Positions 51,452 through 60,404 of a stretch of DNA of 64,000 nucleotides are shown one piece after another. This DNA comes from Ensifer adhaerens (lineage in GTDB: Bacteria > Pseudomonadota > Alphaproteobacteria > Rhizobiales > Rhizobiaceae). Positions within the stretch are counted from its first letter, which is position 1; the number at the start of each line of letters is the position of its first letter. The translations under genes were made by a program, and so were the position numbers. Under the pieces are notes generated by a model. That model was not told the DNA's origin, did no database searches, and was given only the letters and a program-made list of their open reading frames with translations. The stretch is taken from positions 1,116,001 to 1,180,000 of the forward strand of contig NZ_CP015881.1 of NCBI RefSeq assembly GCF_000697965.2, written 5' to 3'.

Positions 51452-52675
51452 ATGACACGCCTTTTGAGATGCCGCGCCTGCCTTGCAGCCGACCCACTGA
51501 CGTTTCTCTGCATGGGCGATCACCCACCGGCAAACAGCTTCGTGCGCCCGGAAGATGTGCCCGAGAACCAGCCCATGTATCCGCTAGACTCGCAGGCCTG
51601 CCTGACCTGTGGATTGATCCAGGTCTCCGACCAGGTTCCCGACGGATTCTTTGAGCACTATCTCTACGTCCCATCGAGCGCTACATCCATGCATGACCAT
51701 TTTGCTGGACTGGCCGGAATTTTGAAGAAGGCCGCCGGCGACGGGCTCATCGTCGACATCGGCTGCAATGACGGCCTCCTGCTTTCGGCGTGCAACAAGG
51801 TGGGTGGAAAGACGCTCGGCGTCGACCCGGCGGCGAACCTGGCCGAGATCGCCCGCTCGCGCGGTGTCGACGTCGACGTGGGCTACTTTACCCATAGCGG
51901 CTCAGGCCGACTGATCAGTGAGTACGGTTCGGCAAAAGCGATCGTCACCACAAACACGTTCAACCACATCGGCGATCTTCATGACTTCATGGCTGGCGTC
52001 AAAGGCTGGCTGGCCGATGATGGTGTCTTCGTCATCGAAGTGCCCTGGGCGAAAAATCTTCTCGAAAACAACGAGTTCGACACAATCTATCACGAACATG
52101 TATCCGAGTTCAGCCTACTTTCACTCGTCAAGCTCGGCGGGTACTTCGACCTCGACGTCGTCGATGTTCATCGTCTCGGCGTACATGGAGGCTCGATGCG
52201 GGTTTTCCTCAAACACGCCGCCACGGCCACGCCCCCGACGGCGATCGTCAGCGAGATGCTTGCCGAAGAGCTCAATGCAGGGATGCTCGAGGCGGATACG
52301 TATCTTGCCTTTGCCGAGCGCATCCGGAAGATCGGCGTCGATCTGATCGCCATGCTGGACCAGCTTAAGAAAGACGGCGTCACCGTCGCAGGCTATGGGG
52401 CCCCGGCCAAGGGAAACACCTTGCTCAACTATTTTGGGATCGGCCCGGACAGGCTCGATTACCTGGTTGACCGGAATGCCTTGAAGCAGGGCCTGTATTC
52501 ACCGGGCATGAAAATACCCATCCGCTCCCCGGACGTTTTGAGGGAGGATGCGCCCGGCGTGCTTTTGGTGCTGGCGTGGAATTTCTTCGATGAGATCCGC
52601 GTGCAGCAGGCGGACTTCGCCGCGCATGGTGGCCGCTTCCTCGTGCCGCTGCCGTATCCGGCCATGGTCAACTGA
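51452..52675 (+). CDS. Sugar C-methyltransferase (NovU/TylCIII/TcaB9 type)
   Basis: 407 residues from ATG 51452 with GGAG 7 bases upstream; TTG 51446 overlapping the previous stop is possible. Three domains are visible. A zinc finger has Cys7, Cys10, Cys50 and Cys53 (CRAC and CLTC). The SAM-binding core holds VDIGCNDGLLL (101-111) and NTFNHIGDLHDFM, plus YHEH (211-214), the active-site motif of the C-3 methyltransferases. The C-terminal domain carries VAGYGAPAKGNTLLNYFGI and LVLAWNF. The known members put a methyl on C3 of a dTDP-4-keto-6-deoxy sugar next to the ketone, making a branched sugar. Here the substrate is more likely CDP-linked, as the neighbours are CDP enzymes. Confidence 0.9.
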   Translation: MTRLLRCRACLAADPLTFLCMGDHPPANSFVRPEDVPENQPMYPLDSQACLTCGLIQVSDQVPDGFFEHYLYVPSSATSMHDHFAGLAGILKKAAGDGLIVDIGCNDGLLLSACNKVGGKTLGVDPAANLAEIARSRGVDVDVGYFTHSGSGRLISEYGSAKAIVTTNTFNHIGDLHDFMAGVKGWLADDGVFVIEVPWAKNLLENNEFDTIYHEHVSEFSLLSLVKLGGYFDLDVVDVHRLGVHGGSMRVFLKHAATATPPTAIVSEMLAEELNAGMLEADTYLAFAERIRKIGVDLIAMLDQLKKDGVTVAGYGAPAKGNTLLNYFGIGPDRLDYLVDRNALKQGLYSPGMKIPIRSPDVLREDAPGVLLVLAWNFFDEIRVQQADFAAHGGRFLVPLPYPAMVN

Positions 52676-52768
52676 AAACGACGGAGGTGAGGCGTTTCCA
52701 CCCATCGCGGTGGAAACGCAATTGGCCGGGGCTTCAATCCGGCTGTCCTGCGCAAATAGGAATAGGCG

Positions 52769-53749
52769 ATGTCGAGGGTTCTGATTACGGGGGCGGCTGG
52801 CTTCATTGGTTCGCATTTGACGCGGACCTGCCTTGATGTCGGTCACGAAGTCCATGTCGTGGTTCGGCCCGGCTCCGACGACAGCCGGCTCGACGCGCTC
52901 GATCAGTCGATTGAACGACACAACTTCGACCTCCAGTCAGAAGACGCGATGAAGAGTTGCCTGTCGGAAATCTCACCGGAGTTCGTCTTCCATCTCGCGG
53001 CACGCCCGAGGAGACGCGAGGAAGCGGAATTGAGCGACGCCAAGGCAGGCATCAAAGAACACCTCACCGCTTTATTGAACCTTCTCGGCGCCGCGAGCAG
53101 CGTTCCCCATCCGCCCTTGAAAATCATCCGAACCGGATCGATTGCCGAATACGGCACAGCGCCCAGACCCTATGAGGAAGAGAGCCGGGAAATGCCCGCC
53201 ACCGCCTATGGTGCCGAACTCGCTTCTGCGACCCACCTCATCGGCGGATTGCAGAGACGTTTGCCCTTCCCCGTGATCACCACCAGGCTGGCTCTGGTCT
53301 ATGGCCCAACGCAGTCGACCGAATTCATGATCCCTCTGTTCATCGAACGTTGCCTTGCGGGTCAGCCCTGCGTTGTCCACCATTCCGGCGACCGTCGCGA
53401 TCTGCTTCATGTGACCGACGTTGTCGATGCACTGCTTCGCATCGCCGACGCCCCGGTCAGCACGCGGCTTGTCAATGTCGCAAGTGGCGTCGCACCAACC
53501 ATGCGGGAGGTCGCTGAACTCATCGTCGAGCGGACGGGCGCCGACCCTGATCTCATCGAATATCGTCTGGGAGGAATGTCGGCGGGCGCAAACGAGTTGC
53601 GCGCATCGACGGCGCGCGCCAAGGACCTCTTCGGTTGGAGTGCGCGCATCCCCTTGCGCGAAGGAATAACCCGCACGGTCGAGTGGCACCGGCAGGCGCC
53701 CGCGCTGTCCAATACGAACGCCGGCCGTTGGTCTCGAGAAACGGCGTGA
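52769..53749 (+). CDS. NAD(P)-dependent sugar epimerase/4-reductase-like SDR
   Basis: 326 residues from ATG 52769 with AGGAATAGG upstream. Extended SDR: LITGAAGFIGSHL near the N-terminus, FHLAARPRR after strand 4, RTGSIAEYG and then TAYGAELASATH at the active-site place. The Tyr (147) is there but the usual Lys four residues on is Leu151, which is unusual since that lysine lowers the Tyr pKa. The C-terminal half (VYGPTQSTEFMIPLFIERCLAG, HHSGDRRDLLHVTDVVDALLRI) is normal for sugar SDRs. In a CDP-deoxysugar operon the last step is a 4-ketone reduction, which this enzyme would do; the missing Lys makes that uncertain. Confidence 0.82.
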   Translation: MSRVLITGAAGFIGSHLTRTCLDVGHEVHVVVRPGSDDSRLDALDQSIERHNFDLQSEDAMKSCLSEISPEFVFHLAARPRRREEAELSDAKAGIKEHLTALLNLLGAASSVPHPPLKIIRTGSIAEYGTAPRPYEEESREMPATAYGAELASATHLIGGLQRRLPFPVITTRLALVYGPTQSTEFMIPLFIERCLAGQPCVVHHSGDRRDLLHVTDVVDALLRIADAPVSTRLVNVASGVAPTMREVAELIVERTGADPDLIEYRLGGMSAGANELRASTARAKDLFGWSARIPLREGITRTVEWHRQAPALSNTNAGRWSRETA

Positions 53750-53763
53750 AGATGGTGGTGGCG

Positions 53764-54777
53764 ATGAAACAGAGACCCAAAATCTCGATCCTGGTACCGG
53801 CCTTCAACGAAGAGTCCAACGTTCGGCGCGCCCATGAGGCGATCCTTGACGTGTTTCGAAGCCTGCCTGGCTACGACCGCGAGATCATCTTCATGGACAA
53901 CCATTCCACCGACCAAACGTTCCCCATTCTGACCGAGATCTCCCGCGAGGATCCGACCGTCCGGGTGATCCGTTTCAGCCGCAACATCGGCTATCAACGC
54001 TCGCTTCTCGTGGCTTACAAGTCTGCTACGGGCGACTGCTCGGTCCAGATCGACTGCGACCTACAGGATCCGCCACATCTCATTCCGGGGATGCTGGAGC
54101 TTTGGTGCGACGGACACCAGGTGGTTTATGGCATCCGTCGCACGCTCAAGGACGGATGGCTGACGACGCGCATCCGCCGTGCCTTCTATTGGTGTATCAA
54201 TGCGCTCAGCGAAGACGACCTGCCGCTCAACGCCGGCGAATTCCGCCTCGTGGACCGACGCATCCTTGACGAACTGCGGAAGGTCGACGACACCTCGCCC
54301 TATCTGCGCGGACTCATCAGTGCAATGGGTTTCTCGCAGGTTGGCTTCGAGTATGACCGCGAGGCCCGTGTCGCGGGCGAAAGCAAATTCCCATTCAAGG
54401 CCATGCTGTCGCTTGCGGTCGATGGGATCCTCAACCATTCGCTGACACCCTTGCGACTGGCCTCGATGGCAAGCCTGGTGATGGGCACGGCAACGCTCGT
54501 GCTGCTTCTCGGATACCTCATCGGCAAGCTTCTGTTCGGCCAGGACTGGCCGGCCGGCTTTGCAACGACAACGATGCTGCTTCTGATTTCGATCACCTTG
54601 AACGCGATTTTTCTCGGCATAATGGGTGAGTATGTGGGTCGTATTTTCATGCAGTCGAAACGCCGGCCCGCCCCGATTATCGAAGCTTCGCTCAACGACG
54701 ACGAACACCGGCGACCGACGCCGGCGATGCCGGATTGGAGGCGCGGCGATGTCGCTGCCGACAACAAAAGACGCTAG
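53764..54777 (+). CDS. GT2 glycosyltransferase, DPM1/GtrB-like
   Basis: 337 residues from ATG 53764; GTG 53746, overlapping the previous stop, and ATG 53752 are alternatives. The GT-A domain begins ISILVPAFNEESNVRRAHEAIL and has the DXD-like region QIDCDLQDPPHLIPGML and GEFRLVDRRILDELRKV. Two membrane segments follow at the C-terminus (LASMASLVMGTATLVLLLGYLIG and TTMLLLISITLNAIFLGIMGEYVGRIF). This is the GtrB/ArnC/dolichol-P-mannose synthase kind, which loads a sugar onto undecaprenyl phosphate in the cytoplasm. The next gene is a GtrA-like flippase partner. Donor might be the CDP sugar made by the five preceding genes, which would be atypical since known donors are mostly UDP- or GDP-sugars. 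Confidence 0.9.
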   Translation: MKQRPKISILVPAFNEESNVRRAHEAILDVFRSLPGYDREIIFMDNHSTDQTFPILTEISREDPTVRVIRFSRNIGYQRSLLVAYKSATGDCSVQIDCDLQDPPHLIPGMLELWCDGHQVVYGIRRTLKDGWLTTRIRRAFYWCINALSEDDLPLNAGEFRLVDRRILDELRKVDDTSPYLRGLISAMGFSQVGFEYDREARVAGESKFPFKAMLSLAVDGILNHSLTPLRLASMASLVMGTATLVLLLGYLIGKLLFGQDWPAGFATTTMLLLISITLNAIFLGIMGEYVGRIFMQSKRRPAPIIEASLNDDEHRRPTPAMPDWRRGDVAADNKRR

Positions 54778-55186
54778 CCCCCGCCAGCGCGCCGGCGAAA
54801 CGCTTACCCGGTTCGCAGCCGTGGGCGCCCTGACGACCCTGCTCGACATGGCGTTATTCAACGCCTTTTTCTTCGCAGGAGCACCGCCCACGCCGTCCAA
54901 CCTCGTTTCCTATTCCTGCGGCATTGCGGTTAGCTACATGCTCAATCGCGCCTGGACGTTCCGCGCCGCCCATAGCCATGTGCAAGCGGTGAAGTTCGTC
55001 GCCGCCACCCTGACGGGTCTCTTGATATCGACGACGATCGTCGCGGGCCTTGCCCTCCTGATCCCGGCACCGGTCGCCAAGGTGATCAGCGTCCCGATCG
55101 TCTTTGTCTGGAATTATTTGGCGTCGCGACTTTGGGTTTTTCGCGGCTCAGAGGCGCCAAGTACGGAAACAAGAAATAGTGCCTAA
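54749..55186 (+). CDS. GtrA-family membrane protein
   Basis: 145 residues from ATG 54749 with GGAGG 8 bases upstream, overlapping the GT2 gene by 29 bases. Four membrane segments: LTRFAAVGALTTLLDMALFNAFFF, LVSYSCGIAVSYMLNRAWTF, KFVAATLTGLLISTTIVAGLALLI and VAKVISVPIVFVWNYLASRLWVF, with the RFAxVG and NRxWTF motifs of the GtrA family. Such proteins are thought to flip undecaprenyl-phosphate-linked sugars to the periplasm. The GT2-GtrA pair is the core of bactoprenol-dependent glycan decoration, which needs a GT-C transferase such as the one at 46183. Confidence 0.92.
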   Translation: MSLPTTKDASPRQRAGETLTRFAAVGALTTLLDMALFNAFFFAGAPPTPSNLVSYSCGIAVSYMLNRAWTFRAAHSHVQAVKFVAATLTGLLISTTIVAGLALLIPAPVAKVISVPIVFVWNYLASRLWVFRGSEAPSTETRNSA

Positions 55187-55303
55187 ATCAAGAAGTATAA
55201 TTTAAGCCTGCATTCCCAGACGCATGCTTCTTCGAGTGAAGATGAAGATAAAATTTTGATATATTAGAATTTTTTATTTTACAGTTTCGGAGTATTCGCA
55301 CCG

Positions 55304-56203
55304 ATGTCCTTAACTCATTTGCAGCGCCTGGAAGCCGAGGCGATCCACATATTCAGAGAGGTCGCCGCGACCTTTGCGAAGCCGGTCATGCTCTATTCGG
55401 TGGGCAAGGACTCCTCCGTCATGCTGCATCTGGCGATGAAGGCATTTTATCCCGGCAAGCCGCCCTTCCCCTTCCTCCACGTCGACACCACCTGGAAATT
55501 CCGCGAGATGATCGAGTTTCGCGACCGCACTGCGGCCGAACTTGGCATTGACCTGCTTGTTCATATCAATCGCGAGGGCGTCGAGCAGAAGATCAACCCG
55601 TTTACCCACGGCTCCAACGTACATACGCATGTGATGAAGACGATTGCGCTACGTCAGGCGCTCGACAAATACGGCTTCGATGCGGCCTTCGGGGGCGCGC
55701 GGCGGGACGAGGAAAAGAGCAGGGCAAAGGAGCGCATCTTCTCCTTCCGCAACGCCCAGCACGCCTGGGATCCGAAGAACCAGCGGCCCGAACTCTGGAA
55801 GAGCTACAACACGCGCGTCGGCCCATCCGAATCCATTCGCGTCTTTCCCCTGTCCAACTGGACGGAACTCGACATCTGGCAATACATCCTCAAGGAAAAC
55901 ATCCCGATCGTACCGCTCTACTTCGCCGCACGCCGGCCGGTCGTCGAGCGGGACGGCATGCTGATCATGGTGGATGACGAACGCATGCCGCTCCACGCGG
56001 ACGAGAAGGTCGAGCAGCGCCTGGTGCGGTTTCGCACGCTCGGCTGCTACCCGCTCACCGCTGCAATCGAATCCAACGCCACGACACTCCAGGACATCGT
56101 CCGCGAAATGCTGACCGCCCGCACGTCGGAAAGGCACGGCCGCCTGATCGACGCGGACGAAACTGCGTCGATGGAGAAGAAGAAGCGGGAGGGGTACTTC
56201 TGA
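55304..56203 (+). CDS. cysD: Sulfate adenylyltransferase subunit 2
   Basis: 299 residues from ATG 55304 with CGGAG 11 bases upstream. CysD is the catalytic subunit that forms APS from sulfate and ATP. It has the PP-loop [17 protein letters not shown] (32-48), [36 protein letters not shown] and the C-terminal [45 protein letters not shown], all typical (family length 300). The upstream 118 bases are AT-rich. Its stop overlaps the start of cysNC by one base. It is equal in role to NodP of rhizobia. Its position inside a glycan locus suggests it feeds sulfation of the glycan rather than cysteine synthesis, for which no other gene is near. Confidence 0.96.
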   Translation: MSLTHLQRLEAEAIHIFREVAATFAKPVMLYSVGKDSSVMLHLAMKAFYPGKPPFPFLHVDTTWKFREMIEFRDRTAAELGIDLLVHINREGVEQKINPFTHGSNVHTHVMKTIALRQALDKYGFDAAFGGARRDEEKSRAKERIFSFRNAQHAWDPKNQRPELWKSYNTRVGPSESIRVFPLSNWTELDIWQYILKENIPIVPLYFAARRPVVERDGMLIMVDDERMPLHADEKVEQRLVRFRTLGCYPLTAAIESNATTLQDIVREMLTARTSERHGRLIDADETASMEKKKREGYF

Positions 56204-58092
56204 TGACCGCCAGCATTCCCGCAACACCGGGCAGCGTGCTCGAATATCTGGCCAAACAGGAGAAGAAATCGCTTCTGCGTTTCATGACCTGTGGTTCGGT
56301 CGACGACGGCAAGTCGACGTTGATCGGCCGTCTCCTCTACGACAGCAAGCTGCTCTTCGACGACCAGCTTGCAGCACTCAAGCGCCAGACCAAACGCAAC
56401 AGCGCCAACCACGGCGACATCGATTTCGCGCTCCTGATCGACGGCCTGGAGGCTGAAAGAGAACAGGGCATCACGATCGACGTTGCCTATCGCTTCTTTG
56501 CCACCTCGCGCCGCAAGTTCATCGTGACCGACGCGCCGGGGCACGAGGAATATACCCGGAACATGGTCACCGCGGCGTCCACGGCGGCCCTTGCCGTCGT
56601 GCTCGTCGACAGCCGAAAGGGTATTCTTCGGCAGACGCGGCGCCACTCCTTCATCGCGTCCCTGCTCGGGGTGCGCCATGTCGTTCTTGCCGTCAACAAG
56701 ATCGACCTCGTCGGTTTTGACCGCAGGGTCTTCGACACGATCGTCGCCGACTACAGGGCCTTTGCCGAGAATCTCGGCTTCTCGACGATCACGCCGATCC
56801 CGATTTCGGCGCGCTTTGGCGACAACATGACGAGCCGTTCGCCGAACATGCCCTGGTATGGCGGCCCAACATTGCTGGAGCATCTCGAGACGGTGCCGAT
56901 CGAGGAAGAGGCAGCCGAGGCGGATTTCCGTTTCCCGGTCCAGCTTGTCCTTCGCCCAAATCTCGACTTTCGCGGCTTTGCCGGCCAGGTGGCATCGGGC
57001 AGTATTGCTGTCGGCGATCCGGTCGCGGTGGCAAAATCCGGCCAGCTCTCCAGGATCAAGGAAATCGTCACTTATGACGGAAAGCTTGCGCGTGCGGTCG
57101 AGGGCCAGTCCGTTACGCTCGTGCTGGAGGACGAACTTGACATCTCGCGCGGCAACATGCTCGTGCCGCCGGAAGATCGGCCGCATGTCGCCGACCAGTT
57201 CATGGCGCACGTGATCTGGCTTCATCCGGATGCGATGCTTCCCGGACGCAGCTACATCCTGCGCACGGAAGTCGACAGCGTCAGCGCGACCATTACCAGC
57301 CTCAAACACCAGATCGACGTCAACACCTTTGCCGAGGAAGCGGCAAAATCGCTGCGCATGAACGAGATCGGCGTTTGCAATCTTTCCACCCAGACGCCGA
57401 TCGTCTTCGACAGCTACAAGGACAACCGGACAACCGGCAACTTCGTGCTGATCGATCGTTTCACCAACGCCACGGTCGGCGCTGGCATGATCGACTTTCC
57501 GCTGCGTCGCGCGCTCAACGTGCATTGGCAGGCCCTCGACATCAACAAGAAGGCCCGTTCCGCCCTCAATCATCAGACGCCGCGCGTGCTGTGGTTCACG
57601 GGTTTCTCCGGCTCGGGGAAATCGACGATCGCCAACACCGTCGAGAAAATGCTGCACGCCCAGGGCAAGCACACGTTCCTGCTTGACGGCGACAATGTCC
57701 GTCACGGCCTCAACCGCGATCTCGGCTTCACCGAAGAAGACCGCGTCGAGAACATCAGACGCGTGGCCGAAGTCGCGAAACTCATGACCGAAGCGGGCCT
57801 GATCGTGCTCGTGTCCTTCATCTCGCCGTTCCGCTCGGAACGCCGCATGGCCCGCGAATTGTTCGGCCCGGGCGAATTCATCGAGATTTTCGTCGACACC
57901 CCGATCGAGGAATGCGCGCGCCGCGATCCCAAGGGCCTCTACAAGAAGGCGCTCGCCGGCGAGATCAGCAACTTCACCGGCATCAGTTCGCCTTACGAGC
58001 GCCCGGAGACGCCGGAAATCCACCTGCACACCTTGGGCCGCGAAGTCACGGCGCTTGCAGGCGAAATCGAGGCCTATCTCGACAATCAATAA
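56203..58092 (+). CDS. cysNC: Bifunctional sulfate adenylyltransferase subunit 1 / adenylylsulfate kinase
   Basis: 629 residues from ATG 56203. N-terminal CysN part (1-440) is a GTPase of the EF-Tu type: [17 protein letters not shown], the switch segment [23 protein letters not shown], and NKIDLV. C-terminal CysC part starts about 445: P-loop [14 protein letters not shown] (465-478), [13 protein letters not shown] and [21 protein letters not shown]. It makes APS with CysD, driven by GTP, then phosphorylates it to PAPS. The fusion is the NodQ form of rhizobia. PAPS is the donor for sulfotransferases, so together with cysD and cysQ it points to a sulfated product. Length is normal (about 630-640). 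Confidence 0.96.
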   Translation: MTASIPATPGSVLEYLAKQEKKSLLRFMTCGSVDDGKSTLIGRLLYDSKLLFDDQLAALKRQTKRNSANHGDIDFALLIDGLEAEREQGITIDVAYRFFATSRRKFIVTDAPGHEEYTRNMVTAASTAALAVVLVDSRKGILRQTRRHSFIASLLGVRHVVLAVNKIDLVGFDRRVFDTIVADYRAFAENLGFSTITPIPISARFGDNMTSRSPNMPWYGGPTLLEHLETVPIEEEAAEADFRFPVQLVLRPNLDFRGFAGQVASGSIAVGDPVAVAKSGQLSRIKEIVTYDGKLARAVEGQSVTLVLEDELDISRGNMLVPPEDRPHVADQFMAHVIWLHPDAMLPGRSYILRTEVDSVSATITSLKHQIDVNTFAEEAAKSLRMNEIGVCNLSTQTPIVFDSYKDNRTTGNFVLIDRFTNATVGAGMIDFPLRRALNVHWQALDINKKARSALNHQTPRVLWFTGFSGSGKSTIANTVEKMLHAQGKHTFLLDGDNVRHGLNRDLGFTEEDRVENIRRVAEVAKLMTEAGLIVLVSFISPFRSERRMARELFGPGEFIEIFVDTPIEECARRDPKGLYKKALAGEISNFTGISSPYERPETPEIHLHTLGREVTALAGEIEAYLDNQ

Positions 58093-58145
58093 GCGCCAGT
58101 TCGGCGCAGCAGACGACGCCGCCAGCGGCAGTACGGAGAAAGATA

Positions 58146-58955
58146 ATGATCGATACGCTCACGGCCGCAGCGATAGAGGCTGGCAAGGCCATTCTAGACG
58201 TCTATGCGCGTGATATCACGGTCGATGAAAAAGCCGACCGTTCGCCGGTCACCGAAGCGGACCGGCGTGCCGAAGAGATCATCCTTGCCATTTTGGCTCG
58301 AGCATTCCCCGATATCCCGGTGGTCGCCGAGGAAGCCGTCGCGGCAGGCTCAGTGCCCGAGTTCGAGGGCCGGCGCTTCTTCCTCGTCGACCCGCTCGAC
58401 GGAACGAAGGAATTTATCAACCGGCGAAGTGACTTCACCGTCAACATCGCCTTGATCAGCGACGGCGAGCCGGTGGCTGGCGTCGTCTTTGCGCCCGCTC
58501 GGCTCGTTGGCTATGTCGCAGAAGGGGGACGGGCGAAGAAGTTTCAGGTGACCGCCGACTTTGCCATCACCGGGACCACGGAAATACGGTGTCGAGAACG
58601 GCCTGAAAATCTGACCGCGGTTGCCAGCCGTTCGCACAGCGATGCCGAGACGGCGGATTTTCTGGAGCAGAACGCAATCCGCGACTGCACGTCGGTCGGC
58701 TCGTCGCTCAAATTTTGCCTGCTGGCCGAGGGGCTCGCCGATGTCTATCCCCGTTTCGGTCGCACGATGGAATGGGATACGGCCGCCGGTGATGCCGTGC
58801 TGCGCGCTGCCGGCGGGCGCGTCACGACGCTTGACGGGCAACCGTTCCGCTACGGAAAGCGGCGTCAGGCAAATGATTGCGATTTCGCCAATCCAGGGTT
58901 CATCGGCTGGGGGCGTGATTGCGGGCCGGAAGCCTGCGAAAAGGAAGCAGACTAA
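58146..58955 (+). CDS. cysQ: 3'(2'),5'-bisphosphate nucleotidase
   Basis: 269 residues from ATG 58146 with CGGAGAAAGA upstream. It splits 3'-phosphoadenosine 5'-phosphate, the by-product of PAPS use, to AMP. The metal-binding signature is VVAEEAVAAG with Glu, DPLDGTKEFINRR (Asp82, Asp85, Gly-Thr) and the second, EWDTAAGDAVLRAAGGRV. Family of inositol-monophosphatase-like, lithium-sensitive phosphatases. It follows cysNC by 53 bases in the same direction, so the three form one unit. PAP accumulation inhibits sulfotransferases, so cysQ here again favours an active sulfotransferase pathway. Confidence 0.94.
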   Translation: MIDTLTAAAIEAGKAILDVYARDITVDEKADRSPVTEADRRAEEIILAILARAFPDIPVVAEEAVAAGSVPEFEGRRFFLVDPLDGTKEFINRRSDFTVNIALISDGEPVAGVVFAPARLVGYVAEGGRAKKFQVTADFAITGTTEIRCRERPENLTAVASRSHSDAETADFLEQNAIRDCTSVGSSLKFCLLAEGLADVYPRFGRTMEWDTAAGDAVLRAAGGRVTTLDGQPFRYGKRRQANDCDFANPGFIGWGRDCGPEACEKEAD

Positions 58956-58971
58956 AGGGAGAAAGTCTAGA

Positions 58972-59034
58972 ATGCCTGAAGACGACGTTCGAGCGCACGG
59001 CCTTGTGTTGGTTGAAGGTGACGGCATGCCATGA
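58972..59034 (+). CDS. Possible 20-residue leader peptide coupled to wzy
   Basis: A tiny frame from ATG 58972 with GGGAGA 10 bases upstream reads MPEDDVRAHGLVLVEGDGMP and ends in TGA overlapping the ATG of the polymerase gene (ATGA at 59031-59034). The polymerase itself has no good SD, so translation of the leader could carry ribosomes to it. The peptide is acidic and not membrane-like; it is too short for a domain. Real expression is not proven. Confidence 0.4.
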   Translation: MPEDDVRAHGLVLVEGDGMP

Positions 59035-60404
59035 ACATGTTCAACCATACCCTTTCGGCCGGATTGGCTGCTCGCCGCGAAGCCGCTCGCCGCGATGCGC
59101 CAGGCATCGTGCTCACCAAAAAGATCGAGTTCCTTCTGCTGGTCGGCGCCGTCTTTTTTTGCTCGATGAACTATTTTCGCTACGGCGATACGAACTTTAC
59201 GGTCGCCGATTTCCTCGCCTTTCTTTGCTTCTGCTTTGCGCTACTCAACCGCAATATCGATCTTCAGCTCTTCGGGCGTGTTAGCAGCGGATTGTGGTGG
59301 CTGGGGCTGACAATGCTGGTCTCCGGCCTGCTGGTAAGCAGCATCGCGGGCCCGGATCCGATGCGCGGCATCGTCGTCGTCACCCAATATCTCTACGCTT
59401 ATCTCTTTGTAGTGCTATTGTTCAGCGGTCGTACGCTCGATCAGCTCGTGCTGCTCGCGAAGACCTATGTGTTCTCGATCCTCGTCCTTTGTTTCCAGGG
59501 CATCTATCTCATCCATATTGATGGCCGCACGAACACGAACTTCGTCAGCGGCAACGGCCGCTTCAGCGGCCTTATGGAGCGTGAAAACGAGTGCGCGGCG
59601 GTGATAGCGCTCGCGGTCCCGATCCTGCTTGTGTTGATCACGACGAAGCGGCTCAACCGAATCTATGCCGTCTTTGCCCTATTTATCCTGATCTACGGGA
59701 TCGTGCTGACCGGCTCCAACACTGGCCTCATCGCCCTTGTCTTCGGCATGAGCGTATTTGCTATCATCGGCGTCAACTGGAAGCGGCTGATCATCAACGT
59801 CGTCCTTTTGGCCGGCATCGTTCTCGCAGTCTTCACATCCGCCCGCGACTATCTTCCGGCCGCATTCCAGAAACGCGTGCTCGGAGCGCTCGAAAGCGGC
59901 GACATCGGCCAGGCCGGCACGTTCGATCATCGCGTCGATCTGATCTATGAAGCGATGAACATGACCGACAGCACCTTGCTGCTCGGCGTCGGCGCGGACC
60001 AGTACCGGATCGCGAGCGCCATTCACCAGCCGGTTCATAATCTCTATCTGCTCCTGTGGACGGAAGGCGGGCTGATCTCGGCGGTGGGTCTTCTGGTGAT
60101 GCTGCTTTCGGCCTTCGGTCCGGCGCTGGCCGTGGCGCGGCTTCCCGGCGGGCGACCGTTTGCAGGCTGCATCGTCGCCAACGTCTCCATGCTGCTGTTG
60201 GTCGCGAATGCCGTGCCGCACGCCTATAGCCGCTTCTGGCCCTTCCCGCTCGTCTTGCCCGTGGCCCTTGCCTGCGCCTACATCGCGCTCTCAGCTTCGG
60301 CAAAAGCGACGTCGGACGCCTTTGCCCAACCCGAACCGGCGCCACAACCCGAACTGCGGCAGAAGGATCTTATCGCTCAGGCACGCTCTGGCGTGCCGCG
60401 CTGA
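59031..60404 (+). CDS. O-antigen/EPS polymerase or ligase-like (Wzy/WaaL type)
   Basis: 457 residues from ATG 59031 (ATG 59037 is an alternative). About twelve membrane segments (the first near 29-46: EFLLLVGAVFFCSMNYF). The region MERENECAAVIALAVPILLVLI, GIVLTGSNTGLIALVFG, and a periplasmic loop with GTFDHRVDLIYEAMNM...LLGVGADQY...VHNLYLLLWTEGGLISAVGLLVML is the Wzy_C signature (H...LL..WTEGG). It joins repeat units into polymer in the periplasm. The C-terminal 40 residues are cytoplasmic and Pro/Gln-rich. Its end overlaps the end of the convergent sugar transferase gene by 35 bases. Confidence 0.88.
   Translation: MNMFNHTLSAGLAARREAARRDAPGIVLTKKIEFLLLVGAVFFCSMNYFRYGDTNFTVADFLAFLCFCFALLNRNIDLQLFGRVSSGLWWLGLTMLVSGLLVSSIAGPDPMRGIVVVTQYLYAYLFVVLLFSGRTLDQLVLLAKTYVFSILVLCFQGIYLIHIDGRTNTNFVSGNGRFSGLMERENECAAVIALAVPILLVLITTKRLNRIYAVFALFILIYGIVLTGSNTGLIALVFGMSVFAIIGVNWKRLIINVVLLAGIVLAVFTSARDYLPAAFQKRVLGALESGDIGQAGTFDHRVDLIYEAMNMTDSTLLLGVGADQYRIASAIHQPVHNLYLLLWTEGGLISAVGLLVMLLSAFGPALAVARLPGGRPFAGCIVANVSMLLLVANAVPHAYSRFWPFPLVLPVALACAYIALSASAKATSDAFAQPEPAPQPELRQKDLIAQARSGVPR

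Noticed and set aside
56047..58089. A 680-codon open frame antisense to cysNC
   Set aside because: The sense strand encodes a complete CysN-CysC with all motifs; the antisense frame is a by-product of GC-rich third positions and has no SD or recognisable domain.
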